Source of the DNA: Splendidivirga corallicola
GTDB taxonomy: Bacteria > Bacteroidota > Bacteroidia > Cytophagales > Cyclobacteriaceae
Length of the DNA stretch: 64,000 nucleotides
Direction of reading: 5' to 3'
NCBI GenBank assembly: GCA_030442035.1
Contig: JAUJEA010000003.1
Coordinates: forward strand, 186,001-250,000
Shown here: one piece after another, positions 26,106 through 35,099 of the stretch
Position numbering within the stretch: the first letter of the stretch is position 1
How the letters are laid out: each line of letters opens with the position of its first letter
Program-made: the position numbers and the translations under genes
The notes under the pieces: model-generated
The model's database searches: none
What the model was told of the DNA's origin: nothing
The model's input: only the letters and a program-made list of their open reading frames with translations

Positions 26106-27409
26106 AAGCCCTTATTTAATAATTTGAATAAAAGTGTTTTGTACAAAACGAGGTCCGAACCTCTTAAAAAAAGACAATTGGATACCCTCACTTTATTGAT
26201 TTTAGCAAAAATAATAATTTTAACAATAGCGTTAGTGGAATAAGTAATTGATGTAGCCAGTGCAGCACCCACCAATCCAAGTTTCGGAATTAATATTATA
26301 TTCAATATTATATTTTCAGTCAATAAAAACACTGCCACATAGGTATTAATCTCCGGTTTACCTTTACCTGAGAAATCATTGGATATTATCTTGGAAACGG
26401 CCCCAAAAGCAATACCCGGAAGTAAGTACAAAAACGGAGCTATGCTTCCTTCAAATGAATTTCCAAATATTAAAGGTATGAACCAGAAACTCAATAAACC
26501 TGTAATTAATGCACCGATACAAGATAAATTGAAAATATGTCTGGAGACCATGGCGGTTAAGTGAGTTTTATCTTTATCGGAAGACATATTAGATAATCTT
26601 GCAAATAATACCGCGGAAATAGAATTGGAACCTACCCATAGTTTTTCGGCAATGCTTACAGCAAGGAAATATAGCCCTACTTCTATGGTTTCAAGAAAAT
26701 ATGAAATTAATAAAATGTCTATTCTGTAATTTAGAAATGCCAGTATATTACTCAGATATGACTTAATTCCATAAACCAAACTACCTTTAAGATAGTCAGA
26801 CGAAAATGCGCCTTTTCTTAAAGAAAATCCGTCATTCGACAACAACAATACAATTAAAAGGAGAAGGATCAGTTGGGTGAAAATGAAACTTGCCATTGCC
26901 CCCATTAACTGAAATTTTAAAAAATATAAAGCAATGACTAATAACAATAAGTACGAAATTTTCTCAAAAAGTACCGTTAAATTATAACTGCGAAAATTCT
27001 CAATTCCTTGAAAAAAGACGCGGAAATTCTGATTGAAAAAAATTGGTATGGCAACAGGTAAAATAAGTAGCAAAAGCTTCTCGGGGACGCCGTCAAAAAA
27101 TTTATCATGAAACAATGTTATGACAATAAAACCTGCAAGTAAGGCAATCAATGACAGTAAAATAGTGGAATAAAAATTTGTTTTTAATATTGTATTGCGG
27201 TCGGTTTCTTTTCTTCCCAGAAAATATATCGTTGAAGGAGAGATTCCCATGTTCAAAAAAGAATACAACATCATGGGAAGAAGAATTAATAGAGCTAACT
27301 GACCTTGGCCGTCTGGCCCAAGTAATCTTGCAATAAATATTGAGGTAACAAGTCCAACAAGAATTCCTGCTGTTTGCTGAAAAAATGTCAGAATTGTATT
27401 TTTTAGCAT
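26102..27409 (-). CDS. wzx: Wzx-like polysaccharide flippase
   Basis: The 435-residue membrane protein has about twelve to fourteen hydrophobic segments. It opens with LTFFQQTAGILVGLVTSIFIARLLGPDGQGQ (broken by charged residues), the characteristic start of the polysaccharide transporter branch of the MOP flippase superfamily. It contains NMGISPSTIYFLGRKE, FLNYRIDILLISYFLETIEVGLYFLAVSIAEKLW, GNSFEGSIAPFLYLLPG and a C-terminal half with PKLGLVGAALATSITYSTNAI. It would flip undecaprenyl-linked repeat units to the periplasm for the Wzy-like protein. It overlaps the next transferase gene by four bases. Confidence 0.9.
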   Translation of the reverse strand: MLKNTILTFFQQTAGILVGLVTSIFIARLLGPDGQGQLALLILLPMMLYSFLNMGISPSTIYFLGRKETDRNTILKTNFYSTILLSLIALLAGFIVITLFHDKFFDGVPEKLLLLILPVAIPIFFNQNFRVFFQGIENFRSYNLTVLFEKISYLLLLVIALYFLKFQLMGAMASFIFTQLILLLLIVLLLSNDGFSLRKGAFSSDYLKGSLVYGIKSYLSNILAFLNYRIDILLISYFLETIEVGLYFLAVSIAEKLWVGSNSISAVLFARLSNMSSDKDKTHLTAMVSRHIFNLSCIGALITGLLSFWFIPLIFGNSFEGSIAPFLYLLPGIAFGAVSKIISNDFSGKGKPEINTYVAVFLLTENIILNIILIPKLGLVGAALATSITYSTNAIVKIIIFAKINKVRVSNCLFLRGSDLVLYKTLLFKLLNKGF

Positions 27410-27471
27410 TCCAAAATCAGCCTAAATTTTAAGAGATTGTATTCTGAGTTGAAGATAAATTAACTTTTCGA

Positions 27472-28578
27472 TTATTTTATTGCCCAGTAAAATTTTTCCA
27501 AAAGCCTCATTTTAATTCCTGAGGGCAGAAGAGGTAAACCCAGATATCCTTTCATTGAAAAAGATGCGCCTATTTCATTCAAAAAATTTGAATGGGATCT
27601 AACAAGCTTAGATCGTTTATAAGAGAGATCCGTTCCATAATCACGTAATTCTAATTTTCTATCATTGTCAGGACTGAATCCATACCTCTCTAAATGATAT
27701 CGATATATTGAGGGCATATAACTAGTAAAAAAAAGGAAGGATTTGGATCTGAACTTAATACTATTCGCTTCAGAAGAGGGTTTGTTAATCATCTTGTCGC
27801 AAACAAATCTTTTGTTCCCCATTGTATATAAGATTCTTTTTTTAGGGACATCCTCAATTGCCAAATCTGCGTATTTCATCGAAAGGCTCTTAACAATCAC
27901 CTCTTGAACCAGGTTCATAGACTGATGAAATAGATTGAGAAACTCTTGATCTGAACAAGTCTGATGATTATCCTTCCAGAAAGTACGTGTTTTTTTTATT
28001 TCATTAAGTAATTTTTTTGAACTATAATTTAATTCAATTCCAGCCTTTTCACATAAATATTCTGTATGGGTAAAAGACCATAATCTAGTTAACCAACCAC
28101 GCTTATCAATTTCATTTGAATTTTTTACTCCTGCCATTTGGATCAATCTGCTTTCACTAAAGTCAATTAGATATGTTAGTGCCAAATGTTTGTTCTCCTC
28201 AATACTTTCAGGGATGAGCATGTGATTTGTAACATCTTGTCCGTGAACGTAGTTCAAGGTTGTTGTATATATTATATAGATAAAATCTCTCAACAACTTC
28301 ATTGGAACAATCACTGGTCCGTGGAGTAGAATGTTTCTATCAAAAATATCATGAGAAGTTGTTAACAACTTCCCATATTCTTTTTTAAAATCATCCTCCA
28401 CAATACAAATTAAATCCAAATCGGATAATCCCGGGGCACCAATTGAGCCCATCGTTGCAACACAAACTACTCCAGGAATATCCTTAACTTGATCCACATA
28501 TTTCTGAACTTCTCTATCATACAGCGATCGATCAATAGGCTTTGGTTCATTATAAACTTTTAAGTTTCCGTTGTCCAT
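27472..28578 (-). CDS. Nucleotidyltransferase-fold protein (first of an adjacent pair)
   Basis: The 368-residue protein has a pol-beta-type nucleotidyltransferase motif: MGSIGAPGLSDLDLICIV, with Gly44-Ser45 and Asp53/Asp55 as the expected nucleotide and metal positions. The helix-strand pattern before it (EVQKYVDQVKDIPGVVCVA) fits the fold. The remaining ~300 residues are mixed helical and match nothing I know. It lacks membrane segments and a signal. It starts 3 bases after the stop of a second protein with the same motif and lies 62 bases before wzx, inside the polysaccharide operon. A role in adding a nucleotide or phospho-group to a sugar, lipid or protein of the pathway is possible. The catalytic fold is likely; the function is unknown. 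Confidence 0.7.
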   Translation of the reverse strand: MDNGNLKVYNEPKPIDRSLYDREVQKYVDQVKDIPGVVCVATMGSIGAPGLSDLDLICIVEDDFKKEYGKLLTTSHDIFDRNILLHGPVIVPMKLLRDFIYIIYTTTLNYVHGQDVTNHMLIPESIEENKHLALTYLIDFSESRLIQMAGVKNSNEIDKRGWLTRLWSFTHTEYLCEKAGIELNYSSKKLLNEIKKTRTFWKDNHQTCSDQEFLNLFHQSMNLVQEVIVKSLSMKYADLAIEDVPKKRILYTMGNKRFVCDKMINKPSSEANSIKFRSKSFLFFTSYMPSIYRYHLERYGFSPDNDRKLELRDYGTDLSYKRSKLVRSHSNFLNEIGASFSMKGYLGLPLLPSGIKMRLLEKFYWAIK

Positions 28579-28581
28579 AGA

Positions 28582-29529
28582 TCAATTCTGTAATTTCCTT
28601 TTTAAACCTTGAGTCAATATTGGCATGTTTGGGATTATTTCGTTTTTTATTGTCCTCTCAATCCTTCTATTTTTATAGATCACCTTTCTCAGTGATTTTA
28701 ATTTTGGAAATGTAGAAAGCTTTGAAGCAAAATGCGCAAAATATGATGGTGTTTTCGGCCATTCCTTTCTTAGATTACTGGCTATTTCTATCGGTCTAGC
28801 GAGATCCTTGAATTCGTTATAGAAAGGCTCAAATGAATCTTTTTTGTAAGTAGGCTTTCCAATGTCCGTCATGTAAAAAGCAGGTAGCAACATTAAGTTA
28901 CTTAGATACTGCTTCATGAAATACATACTATATCCTTGTTTAAAAAAAGAAGCTTTAGGAAGCTCCAGTTTTTTACTAGTTATCAATGAAAGATTATCAC
29001 TTTGATTTTGTCCTAACTTATCGTATCTAAATTGAATTTCAACCTGTTTAAAAGCCCAAGCATGCCTATATACATCTATTGGCAGAATCGCTTGAGAGTA
29101 ATTTTCGATGAGTTCATTCCAAAGGTAAAATACTCCGTGATGTTGAAGCGGATCAATTTTCAAAATTGTTGGGAACAAGGATTTATGGAACCAACGTTTG
29201 AAGGTTAACAATAATTTGTTCTTAGTAAGTGTCTCGGTTGATAAAATGACAGTTAAATCCAAATCACTATAATTGGTAAAAGTTAAATCACCATAGCTTC
29301 CATGCACTACAATATTCTCAATTATTTCCTTTTTAATACCCTCTTTGCAGACACTTTTAAGTTGATCATACCATTTCAAACTAACCTTTTCATTTTCTGA
29401 CAATTTATTTATTGTAATTGTTTCATGATAAAAAGGTCCTTTCAGTGAAATTTCGGGAATTGATATCACTCCATGCTTTGAGAATTCCAGTTCTTTAGAA
29501 ATAGATTGATATAATCTTCTACTAGACAT
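28582..29529 (-). CDS. Nucleotidyltransferase-fold protein (second of an adjacent pair)
   Basis: The 315-residue protein carries VVHGSYGDLTFTNYSDLDLTVIL, a clear GS-x10-DxD nucleotidyltransferase motif (Gly77, Ser78, Asp89, Asp91). It has no signal peptide or membrane span. After the motif come a basic region (FKRWFHKSLFPTILKIDP), HHGVFYLWNELIENYSQ and a helical, lysine-rich C-terminus. Overall size and the order of segments (motif, then LPxDVYRHAWAF, then KQYLSNLMLLPAFYMTDIGKPTYKKDSF) suggest a parallel to the neighbouring protein but without obvious end-to-end similarity. It precedes the first NTase gene by 3 bases and follows wbpB by 113. Its presence between sugar-nucleotide and flippase genes argues for a role in the polysaccharide. 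Confidence 0.7.
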   Translation of the reverse strand: MSSRRLYQSISKELEFSKHGVISIPEISLKGPFYHETITINKLSENEKVSLKWYDQLKSVCKEGIKKEIIENIVVHGSYGDLTFTNYSDLDLTVILSTETLTKNKLLLTFKRWFHKSLFPTILKIDPLQHHGVFYLWNELIENYSQAILPIDVYRHAWAFKQVEIQFRYDKLGQNQSDNLSLITSKKLELPKASFFKQGYSMYFMKQYLSNLMLLPAFYMTDIGKPTYKKDSFEPFYNEFKDLARPIEIASNLRKEWPKTPSYFAHFASKLSTFPKLKSLRKVIYKNRRIERTIKNEIIPNMPILTQGLKRKLQN

Positions 29530-29642
29530 TGTGAGTATATTGAGCGTTAAAAGCTCTTAACCGAGAAATGATTTTTTAGATTTTTGCTTATTGAGATTTG
29601 AGTTAGCTAAATAAAAATTCAAATTATAAATATCTAAAATGT

Positions 29643-30584
29643 CTATAATCTCTCAATGAAAGGATGGTAATCACCTTTCTTACCAACAGGCTTCGCATTT
29701 CGAATGGCATAAACGGTCTCAATGCTTAGCCTAGCGGAATCTAAACCAAAACCATTTCCCTTTAGTATTTGCTGATAACTTAAGGTGTGCAAATCAGTAA
29801 ATCCCCCACTAAACTCAATTTCATCACCTCCTACTGAAATGGATCTATATGTTCTTTGGCCTTTTTTTTGAACTTCTTTTGGAAGTGTTTTAGCATCAAT
29901 GCTAAGGAACCATCTTACACGTGCTTTTTCTAATTGCAGAAAACCTGAGGCCTTATCTTCTTCCAAAACATGCACCATATTTCTCTGAACACCACCAAAT
30001 ATCCAAATCAACATATCATAGAAATGCACTCCTATGTTCGTTGCTATACCTCCGGACTTTGATATATCACCTTTCCAACTTGTAAAGTACCAGTTCCCAC
30101 GGGAGGTTATGTATGTGAGATCAATATCATATACCTTGTCCTTTGGTCCTTCGTCTATCTTTTTCTTTAGTGCTATAATACTTGGGTGTAATCTCAATTG
30201 TAAAATATTATTGACCTTTTTCCCTGATTCGCTCTCAATCTCCTGCAAAGCATCCACGTTCCATGGGTTCAATACTATTGGTTTTTCACAGATAGCATCT
30301 GCACCATGCCTTAAAGCGAAACGTATATGAGAATCATGAAGATAATTGGGAGTACAAATGGCCACGTAATCAATTTTTTGACCAATTCGTTTTAGCTTGT
30401 CTATATGTCTGTCAAACCTTTCAAATTCAACGAAAAAATCCGCTTTCGGAAAATATGAATCTATTACACCTACGCTGTCAAATTTGTCGAGAGCAGCAAT
30501 TAAATCATTTTTTGTCTCCTTAATAGCTCCTAAGTGTCTGGGAGCAATATAACCCGCAGCTCCAATTAACGCGAAGTTCTTCAT
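29643..30584 (-). CDS. wbpB: UDP-N-acetylglucosaminuronate 3-dehydrogenase (WbpB/WlbA type)
   Basis: WbpB oxidises the 3-OH of UDP-GlcNAcA to the 3-keto sugar, the substrate for the WbpE aminotransferase. The 313-residue Gfo/Idh/MocA-family protein has the Rossmann start MKNFALIGAAGYIAPRHL. It then has VAICTPNYLHDSHI, the catalytic-lysine motif ICEKPIVLNP, NILQLRLHP, the DLTYITSRGNWYFTSWKGD stretch typical of WbpB/WlbA, and GGIATNIGVHFYDML. The EFSGGFTDLHTLSYQQIL region near the end also matches that subgroup as I recall it. It is 19 bases from wbpD in the same operon. Confidence 0.93.
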   Translation of the reverse strand: MKNFALIGAAGYIAPRHLGAIKETKNDLIAALDKFDSVGVIDSYFPKADFFVEFERFDRHIDKLKRIGQKIDYVAICTPNYLHDSHIRFALRHGADAICEKPIVLNPWNVDALQEIESESGKKVNNILQLRLHPSIIALKKKIDEGPKDKVYDIDLTYITSRGNWYFTSWKGDISKSGGIATNIGVHFYDMLIWIFGGVQRNMVHVLEEDKASGFLQLEKARVRWFLSIDAKTLPKEVQKKGQRTYRSISVGGDEIEFSGGFTDLHTLSYQQILKGNGFGLDSARLSIETVYAIRNAKPVGKKGDYHPFIERL

Positions 30585-30603
30585 TTATCGTTTACTTAAG
30601 TTT

Positions 30604-31185
30604 CTAATTTATTTTCTCAACCAAGTTGTTTTTAAGTGAATATCTTTCGCCACTCTCCTCACATACAGCAATACCTTTCTCATCAAAATCAAGACGATGA
30701 CCATATTCACTCATCCATCCAATTTGTTTAGCCGGATTACCAACTACCAAGGCATATGATGGAACATATTTTGTAACAACGGCACCTGCCCCGATAAAAG
30801 CAAAGTGTCCAATATCATTGCCACAGACTATGGTAGCATTGGCTCCGATGGAGGCACCTTTACCAACATGTGTCTTGGCATATTGTCCTCTTCTGTTTAC
30901 GGCGCTTCTTGGATTGATTACATTGGTAAAAACCATCGATGGCCCTAAAAAAACATCATCATCACAAGTTACACCGGTATAAATGGAAACATTATTCTGT
31001 ACCTTAACATTATCTCCAAGCACAACATCAGGTGAGACAACAACGTTTTGTCCGATATTACAGCTTTCACCAATCACACAACCTGACATGATATGTGAGA
31101 AGTGCCAGATCTTGGTGCCGCTACCAATGGAACAATTGTCATCAATTACCGCTGTTTCATGACAATAGTATTCTTTGTTGCTCAT
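30604..31185 (-). CDS. wbpD: UDP-GlcNAc3NA N-acetyltransferase (WbpD/WlbB type)
   Basis: The 193-residue protein is a left-handed beta-helix (hexapeptide repeat) acetyltransferase. It acetylates the 3-amino group of UDP-2-acetamido-3-amino-glucuronate with acetyl-CoA. The repeats are visible as [51 protein letters not shown] and [17 protein letters not shown], followed by [33 protein letters not shown] and [18 protein letters not shown]. The NPRS and IGWMSE(Y/F)G pieces are characteristic of WbpD. It overlaps nothing and lies one base after the wbpE stop. Confidence 0.93.
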   Translation of the reverse strand: MSNKEYYCHETAVIDDNCSIGSGTKIWHFSHIMSGCVIGESCNIGQNVVVSPDVVLGDNVKVQNNVSIYTGVTCDDDVFLGPSMVFTNVINPRSAVNRRGQYAKTHVGKGASIGANATIVCGNDIGHFAFIGAGAVVTKYVPSYALVVGNPAKQIGWMSEYGHRLDFDEKGIAVCEESGERYSLKNNLVEKIN

Positions 31186-31186
31186 T

Positions 31187-32311
31187 TTAGAAATAGTCTA
31201 TAATGGTCTGAGTTATATAGTCAAGTTGTTCTTCCTCAAACTCTGTATGGACGGGCAAAGATAACACGATTTCGCAAAGTTGCTCAGATACAGGGAAATC
31301 ACCTTTGCTAAATTCATAATGTATGTAAGCTTTTTGTAAATGTAAAGGGAGAGGGTAATAAACCATAGAGGGTATCCCCTTATTAGCGAGATAATCTTTT
31401 AACTCATTTCTGTCCCCTTCCTCAATTTTTAGAGTATATTGATGGAACACATGTGTGGATCTTTCAAATCGTTTGGGTAAGGTAATATTTTCTATTGATC
31501 CCAATTTTTCATCATAATATGCTGCAACTCGATTTCGATTCAATTCATATCGATCCAGCTCTTTTAATTTGACCCTAAGAATTGCCGCCTGTAAAGTATC
31601 CAAACGTGAGTTTACGCCAATGATATCATGATAATATTTCACTCTCTGCCCGTGGTTTGCCACCATTCTGATTTTCTCGGCTAAATTCGAATCTCGGGTA
31701 AAAAGAGCTCCACCATCACCATAACAACCCAAATTCTTTGAAGGGAAAAAAGAGGTTGTCCCTATTGTACCCATAGTTCCGGCTCTCATTACGCTACCAT
31801 CTTCAAATGTATACTTGGCACCAATTGCCTGTGCAGTGTCCTCAATCACGTAGAGCCTATGCTTATTCGATATTTCCAATATATTGTCCATATTACAGCA
31901 TTGACCGAACAAATGAACAACAACAATCGCCTTGGTTTTTTCAGTTATCGCATGTTCTAACCCAGATATATCAATGTTAAAAGTATCAGGTTCAACATCC
32001 ACAAAAATTGGTTTCAATCTTAACAAAGCAATAACCTCTGCGGTTGCCACATAAGTAAAAGCTGGCACAATAACCTCGTCTCCTGGCTGAAGGTCCAGTG
32101 CCATCATGGCCAATTGCAGCGCGTCTGTTCCATTAGCACATGGTATAACATGCTCTACATCGTTATATTCAGCTAACTCCTTGGCAAAATCTTTCACAGC
32201 AGGTCCATTAATAAATGAAGTGGTAGTAATAACTTCATTTATTGCGGAATCAACCTTACCCTTTATCAAGTTATATTGACTATGGAGGTCAACCATTTGA
32301 ATCTTCTTCAT
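31187..32311 (-). CDS. wbpE: UDP-sugar 3-aminotransferase (WbpE/WlbC type)
   Basis: The 374-residue protein is a PLP-dependent DegT/DnrJ/EryC1/StrS aminotransferase. It would convert the 3-keto sugar from WbpB to the 3-amino sugar with glutamate as donor. Landmarks are [62 protein letters not shown], the PLP lysine Lys192 in [37 protein letters not shown] and [12 protein letters not shown]. It is the first gene of the leftward polysaccharide operon. The upstream region shared with the divergent Wzz-like gene has an 8-bp inverted repeat. The UDP-GlcNAc dehydrogenase (WbpA) that starts this pathway is not in the window. Confidence 0.93.
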   Translation of the reverse strand: MKKIQMVDLHSQYNLIKGKVDSAINEVITTTSFINGPAVKDFAKELAEYNDVEHVIPCANGTDALQLAMMALDLQPGDEVIVPAFTYVATAEVIALLRLKPIFVDVEPDTFNIDISGLEHAITEKTKAIVVVHLFGQCCNMDNILEISNKHRLYVIEDTAQAIGAKYTFEDGSVMRAGTMGTIGTTSFFPSKNLGCYGDGGALFTRDSNLAEKIRMVANHGQRVKYYHDIIGVNSRLDTLQAAILRVKLKELDRYELNRNRVAAYYDEKLGSIENITLPKRFERSTHVFHQYTLKIEEGDRNELKDYLANKGIPSMVYYPLPLHLQKAYIHYEFSKGDFPVSEQLCEIVLSLPVHTEFEEEQLDYITQTIIDYF

Positions 32312-32361
32312 AGAATAATCTGGAATAGTACTTTTTTAAGTATTTGATTTAGAAAAAAGAC

Positions 32362-32397
32362 AATCGGCACGAAATTATAAATTATCCATTGCCGATT
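32362..32397. promoter_or_regulatory. 8-bp inverted repeat in the divergent polysaccharide promoter region
   Basis: AATCGGCA (32362-32369) and TGCCGATT (32390-32397) face each other over a 20-base AT-rich spacer, between the starts of wbpE (minus) and the Wzz-like gene (plus). It could be an operator controlling both. I could not place convincing TAnnTTTG promoters on either strand here. Confidence 0.4.
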
Positions 32398-32450
32398 AGT
32401 GAATAAACTAATTTTTTTTACTTTTACGCAAAATATTTAATGAAACCATA

Positions 32451-33497
32451 ATGAGTTTGGACCAAAATAATCTAAAAAAGAAGAATGAGGATGAAATTGA
32501 TCTGAATGCTGTTTTTGGAGTAATCATATTGATGTTTGTAAAAATTGGAAAGGCTATTATTAATACTATTTCGTATTTAAGAAGGCTTACAATCAATTAC
32601 AAATTCTTCATTATTTCTACAGTTTTGGTCGGACTTGCAATAGCTTATTTAAGTAATCGAACTTCTAAGGAATATTATAAAAGTTCAATGCTTCTTAGTT
32701 CAAAATATTTCAATGGAAGATTAATTGAGAGCACCATAGAAAAATTAAATATTCTTACTGCTGAAAGAAATAAAAGTCAACTTGCCAAAGTGCTTAAGGT
32801 TCCAAATGAAATAGCCTCATCAATTATTAAATTTGAATCAGAGCCATTTGTTTCAGAAAATGAGATAGTAGAATTGGAAGTTTTGAAGGAACAGTTGAAA
32901 AATGCCGGCTCGAAGGAGGAAGATATTGAAAAGGTATTAAGACAGCTCGAAATTGAAAATAGGTACACATATCAAATAAATATTTTTGTATATGAAAGCA
33001 AGGTGATATCGGAGCTGACAAATCCGATTGTTAATTATTTCCGAAGCAATGAATATATAAAAAAGCGTATTTTGAATAATGAAAAAACGCTTTTAGCAAG
33101 GAAAAATAAAATCCAGTCAGAAATTAATTCTCTTGATAGCCTGAAAACCGTTGTCATCAATAATATAGCCAGCCTCGCAACCAAAAATTCTGAAGGATCC
33201 AACAATGTAATCCTGGCTGAACAGACAAACAACGATCTTTTAGGCGTTTACCAGGAGAGTATTCTACTTCATAATAGACAGTTGGGCATTGAAGAAGAAT
33301 TGGCACTTAAGTCTGATTTTGAACTCATTGATGGTTTCACGATTTCGCAAAAACCTGAAAATATTAATCTAAAGACCATCCTAATTTATGCTGCTCTCAT
33401 TTCATTGGGAATAGCTTACGCATTATTATTATTGTTTGAAATCAACAAACAGCTTGCAAGGATAGAAAGAGAAAAGAAAGAACTGGAAGCTGTTTAA
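32451..33497 (+). CDS. Wzz-like polysaccharide co-polymerase (chain-length determinant-like)
   Basis: The 348-residue protein has a membrane segment near the N-terminus (residues ~51-67, FFIISTVLVGLAIAYLS) and another near the C-terminus (~305-326, ILIYAALISLGIAYALLLLF). Between them is a long, charged, largely coiled-coil extracytoplasmic region. This is the topology of Wzz/PCP proteins, which set chain length with Wzy. The segment just before the second membrane span, GFTISQKPENINLKTIL, places a proline where Wzz proteins have their P-rich motif. It is transcribed divergently from the polysaccharide operon and is followed by ccmB after 67 bases. Sequence motifs are weak, so the call rests on topology and position. 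Confidence 0.75.
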   Translation: MSLDQNNLKKKNEDEIDLNAVFGVIILMFVKIGKAIINTISYLRRLTINYKFFIISTVLVGLAIAYLSNRTSKEYYKSSMLLSSKYFNGRLIESTIEKLNILTAERNKSQLAKVLKVPNEIASSIIKFESEPFVSENEIVELEVLKEQLKNAGSKEEDIEKVLRQLEIENRYTYQINIFVYESKVISELTNPIVNYFRSNEYIKKRILNNEKTLLARKNKIQSEINSLDSLKTVVINNIASLATKNSEGSNNVILAEQTNNDLLGVYQESILLHNRQLGIEEELALKSDFELIDGFTISQKPENINLKTILIYAALISLGIAYALLLLFEINKQLARIEREKKELEAV

Positions 33498-33540
33498 ATA
33501 CTGTTTCAAAAAACAAGTTTACCAAATCCACATTTCCCAT

Positions 33541-33548
33541 TACCTTTG
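33541..33548 (+). promoter_or_regulatory. -7 promoter element of the ccm operon (TACCTTTG)
   Basis: TACCTTTG matches TAnnTTTG and lies 16 bases before the ccmB ATG, implying a very short leader. It separates the ccm genes from the Wzz-like gene upstream. Confidence 0.5.
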
Positions 33549-33564
33549 CAGCATAATTTGAATT

Positions 33565-34233
33565 ATGCTTGTTAAAGAGGTAGTAGCACTCATCAAAAAA
33601 GATCTGGTACTGGAATGGAGACAACGGTATGCCTTGAATGGTATGCTACTCTATGTGGGCAGTACAATCTTTATTTGTTACTTAAGCTTCAACCTAAATC
33701 TTGGTCAACTGAATATTGTTACTTGGAATGTGCTGTTCTGGATCATTATTCTATTCACAGCAGTGAACGCCATTGCCAAAAGCTTCATGCAGGAGAGTCC
33801 ATCCCGACAACTCTACTATTACACACTCGTGAATCCGCAAAGTATCATTATTGCTAAGATTATTTACAATACTATATTGATGCTGATGCTCACCATAATT
33901 GGTTATTTGGCCTATTCATTGGTTTTGGGGAATGAGGTAAAGGACCATCTATATTTTATTATTGCTATTTTGCTTGGAGCAATGGGTTTTTCGACCACTT
34001 TGACAATGGTTTCAAGCATTGCTGCCAAAGCGGGTAATAGCAGTACGCTCATGCCTATTTTAGGTTTTCCGGTCATCTTGCCAATATTACTCATGGTCAT
34101 TAAAGTAGCAAAAAACGCCATTGATGGTCTGGACAGAGATGTGAGTTTCGATGAAATTATCACACTGATAGCCATAAATTTGATTGTAGGAACGGTTTCT
34201 TTTTTGCTGTTTCCCTACATTTGGAGAAGCTAG
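33565..34233 (+). CDS. ccmB: Heme exporter subunit CcmB
   Basis: The 222-residue membrane protein has six hydrophobic segments. It has the CcmB-type beginning LVKEVVALIKKDLVLEWRQRYALNGMLLY, then LFWIIILFTAVNAIAKSFMQESPSRQLYYYTLVNPQSIIIAKIIYN (split in two segments) and ILGFPVILPILLMVIK. CcmB is the membrane part of the CcmABCD complex that releases heme-loaded CcmE during cytochrome c maturation. It is the first gene of a tight cluster ccmB-ccmC-ccmD-like-ccmE-ccmF. The ATPase partner CcmA, normally directly before ccmB, is not next to it. Confidence 0.9.
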   Translation: MLVKEVVALIKKDLVLEWRQRYALNGMLLYVGSTIFICYLSFNLNLGQLNIVTWNVLFWIIILFTAVNAIAKSFMQESPSRQLYYYTLVNPQSIIIAKIIYNTILMLMLTIIGYLAYSLVLGNEVKDHLYFIIAILLGAMGFSTTLTMVSSIAAKAGNSSTLMPILGFPVILPILLMVIKVAKNAIDGLDRDVSFDEIITLIAINLIVGTVSFLLFPYIWRS

Positions 34234-34318
34234 TGTAGTATGTTTGATCTGTGCTCTTTCACGAATGGTAAGCTTTGATATATAAATATCGTCCAATTCG
34301 GAACAAAAAGATCTTTAA

Positions 34319-34993
34319 ATGAAATTCTTTAAAAAGTCCTGGTGGAAAATTTTAGCGATCATTTTGGTTTTTTATACCTTGATCGGTGGCTTGCTTATGG
34401 ATGTTCCCAGGTTGGCCATATTAAATGAGACCATTCGCAATCTTTATTTTCATGTGACTATGTGGTTTTCCATGATGATATTATTGCTCACTTCAATGAT
34501 CTTGTCCATCAAGTATTTGAAAAGCAGAAATCCACTTCATGATATCGGAGCCTGCGAATTTGCCAATATTGGTATCCACTTTGGCATCTTGGGACTGGCT
34601 ACGGGAAGTATCTGGGCAAAGTTTACCTGGGGTGCCTGGTGGGTCAATGATCCGCAACTGAATAGTGCAGCGATCGGTATGCTAATTTACCTGGCTTATG
34701 CTGTGCTAAGGAGTTCCATCGAGGATGAGCAAAAGAAAGGTACTATCAGTGCAGTATACAATATTTTTGCATTTGCTGCCTTGGTTCCATTGCTATTCGT
34801 GCTTCCCAGAATGGCTGAAAATTCTTTACATCCGGGTAAAGGAGGAAATCCTGGTTTTAACGCATATGACCTGGATAGTAAATTGCGTATTGTATTTTAT
34901 CCAGCCATTATAGGATGGACGCTATTAGGTATATGGATTGCAAGTTTGAGAATTAGAACAAGGAAACTAATTAATAAAATTGAGGAAGTTTAG
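34319..34993 (+). CDS. ccmC: Heme handling protein CcmC
   Basis: The 224-residue protein has six membrane segments and the tryptophan-rich heme-handling motif WGAWWVNDPQLNS, which corresponds to WGxxWxWDxRLT of canonical CcmC but with Asn in place of the last Trp and Gln in place of Arg. Conserved His residues flank it (LYFHVTMWFSM, SLHPGKGGNP). CcmC delivers heme to CcmE on the periplasmic side. It lies 85 bases after ccmB. The start MKFFKKSWWKILAIILVFYT gives a normal N-terminus. Confidence 0.9.
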   Translation: MKFFKKSWWKILAIILVFYTLIGGLLMDVPRLAILNETIRNLYFHVTMWFSMMILLLTSMILSIKYLKSRNPLHDIGACEFANIGIHFGILGLATGSIWAKFTWGAWWVNDPQLNSAAIGMLIYLAYAVLRSSIEDEQKKGTISAVYNIFAFAALVPLLFVLPRMAENSLHPGKGGNPGFNAYDLDSKLRIVFYPAIIGWTLLGIWIASLRIRTRKLINKIEEV

Positions 34994-35099
34994 CATCTGA
35001 AAAAGGATGATAGGTGCTTAGAGTCAAATTTTGAATTGGAAAATTATATTTCTATACTAAATGCATAAGTACCGACACTTCTTCCCTAACTTCAAACAA

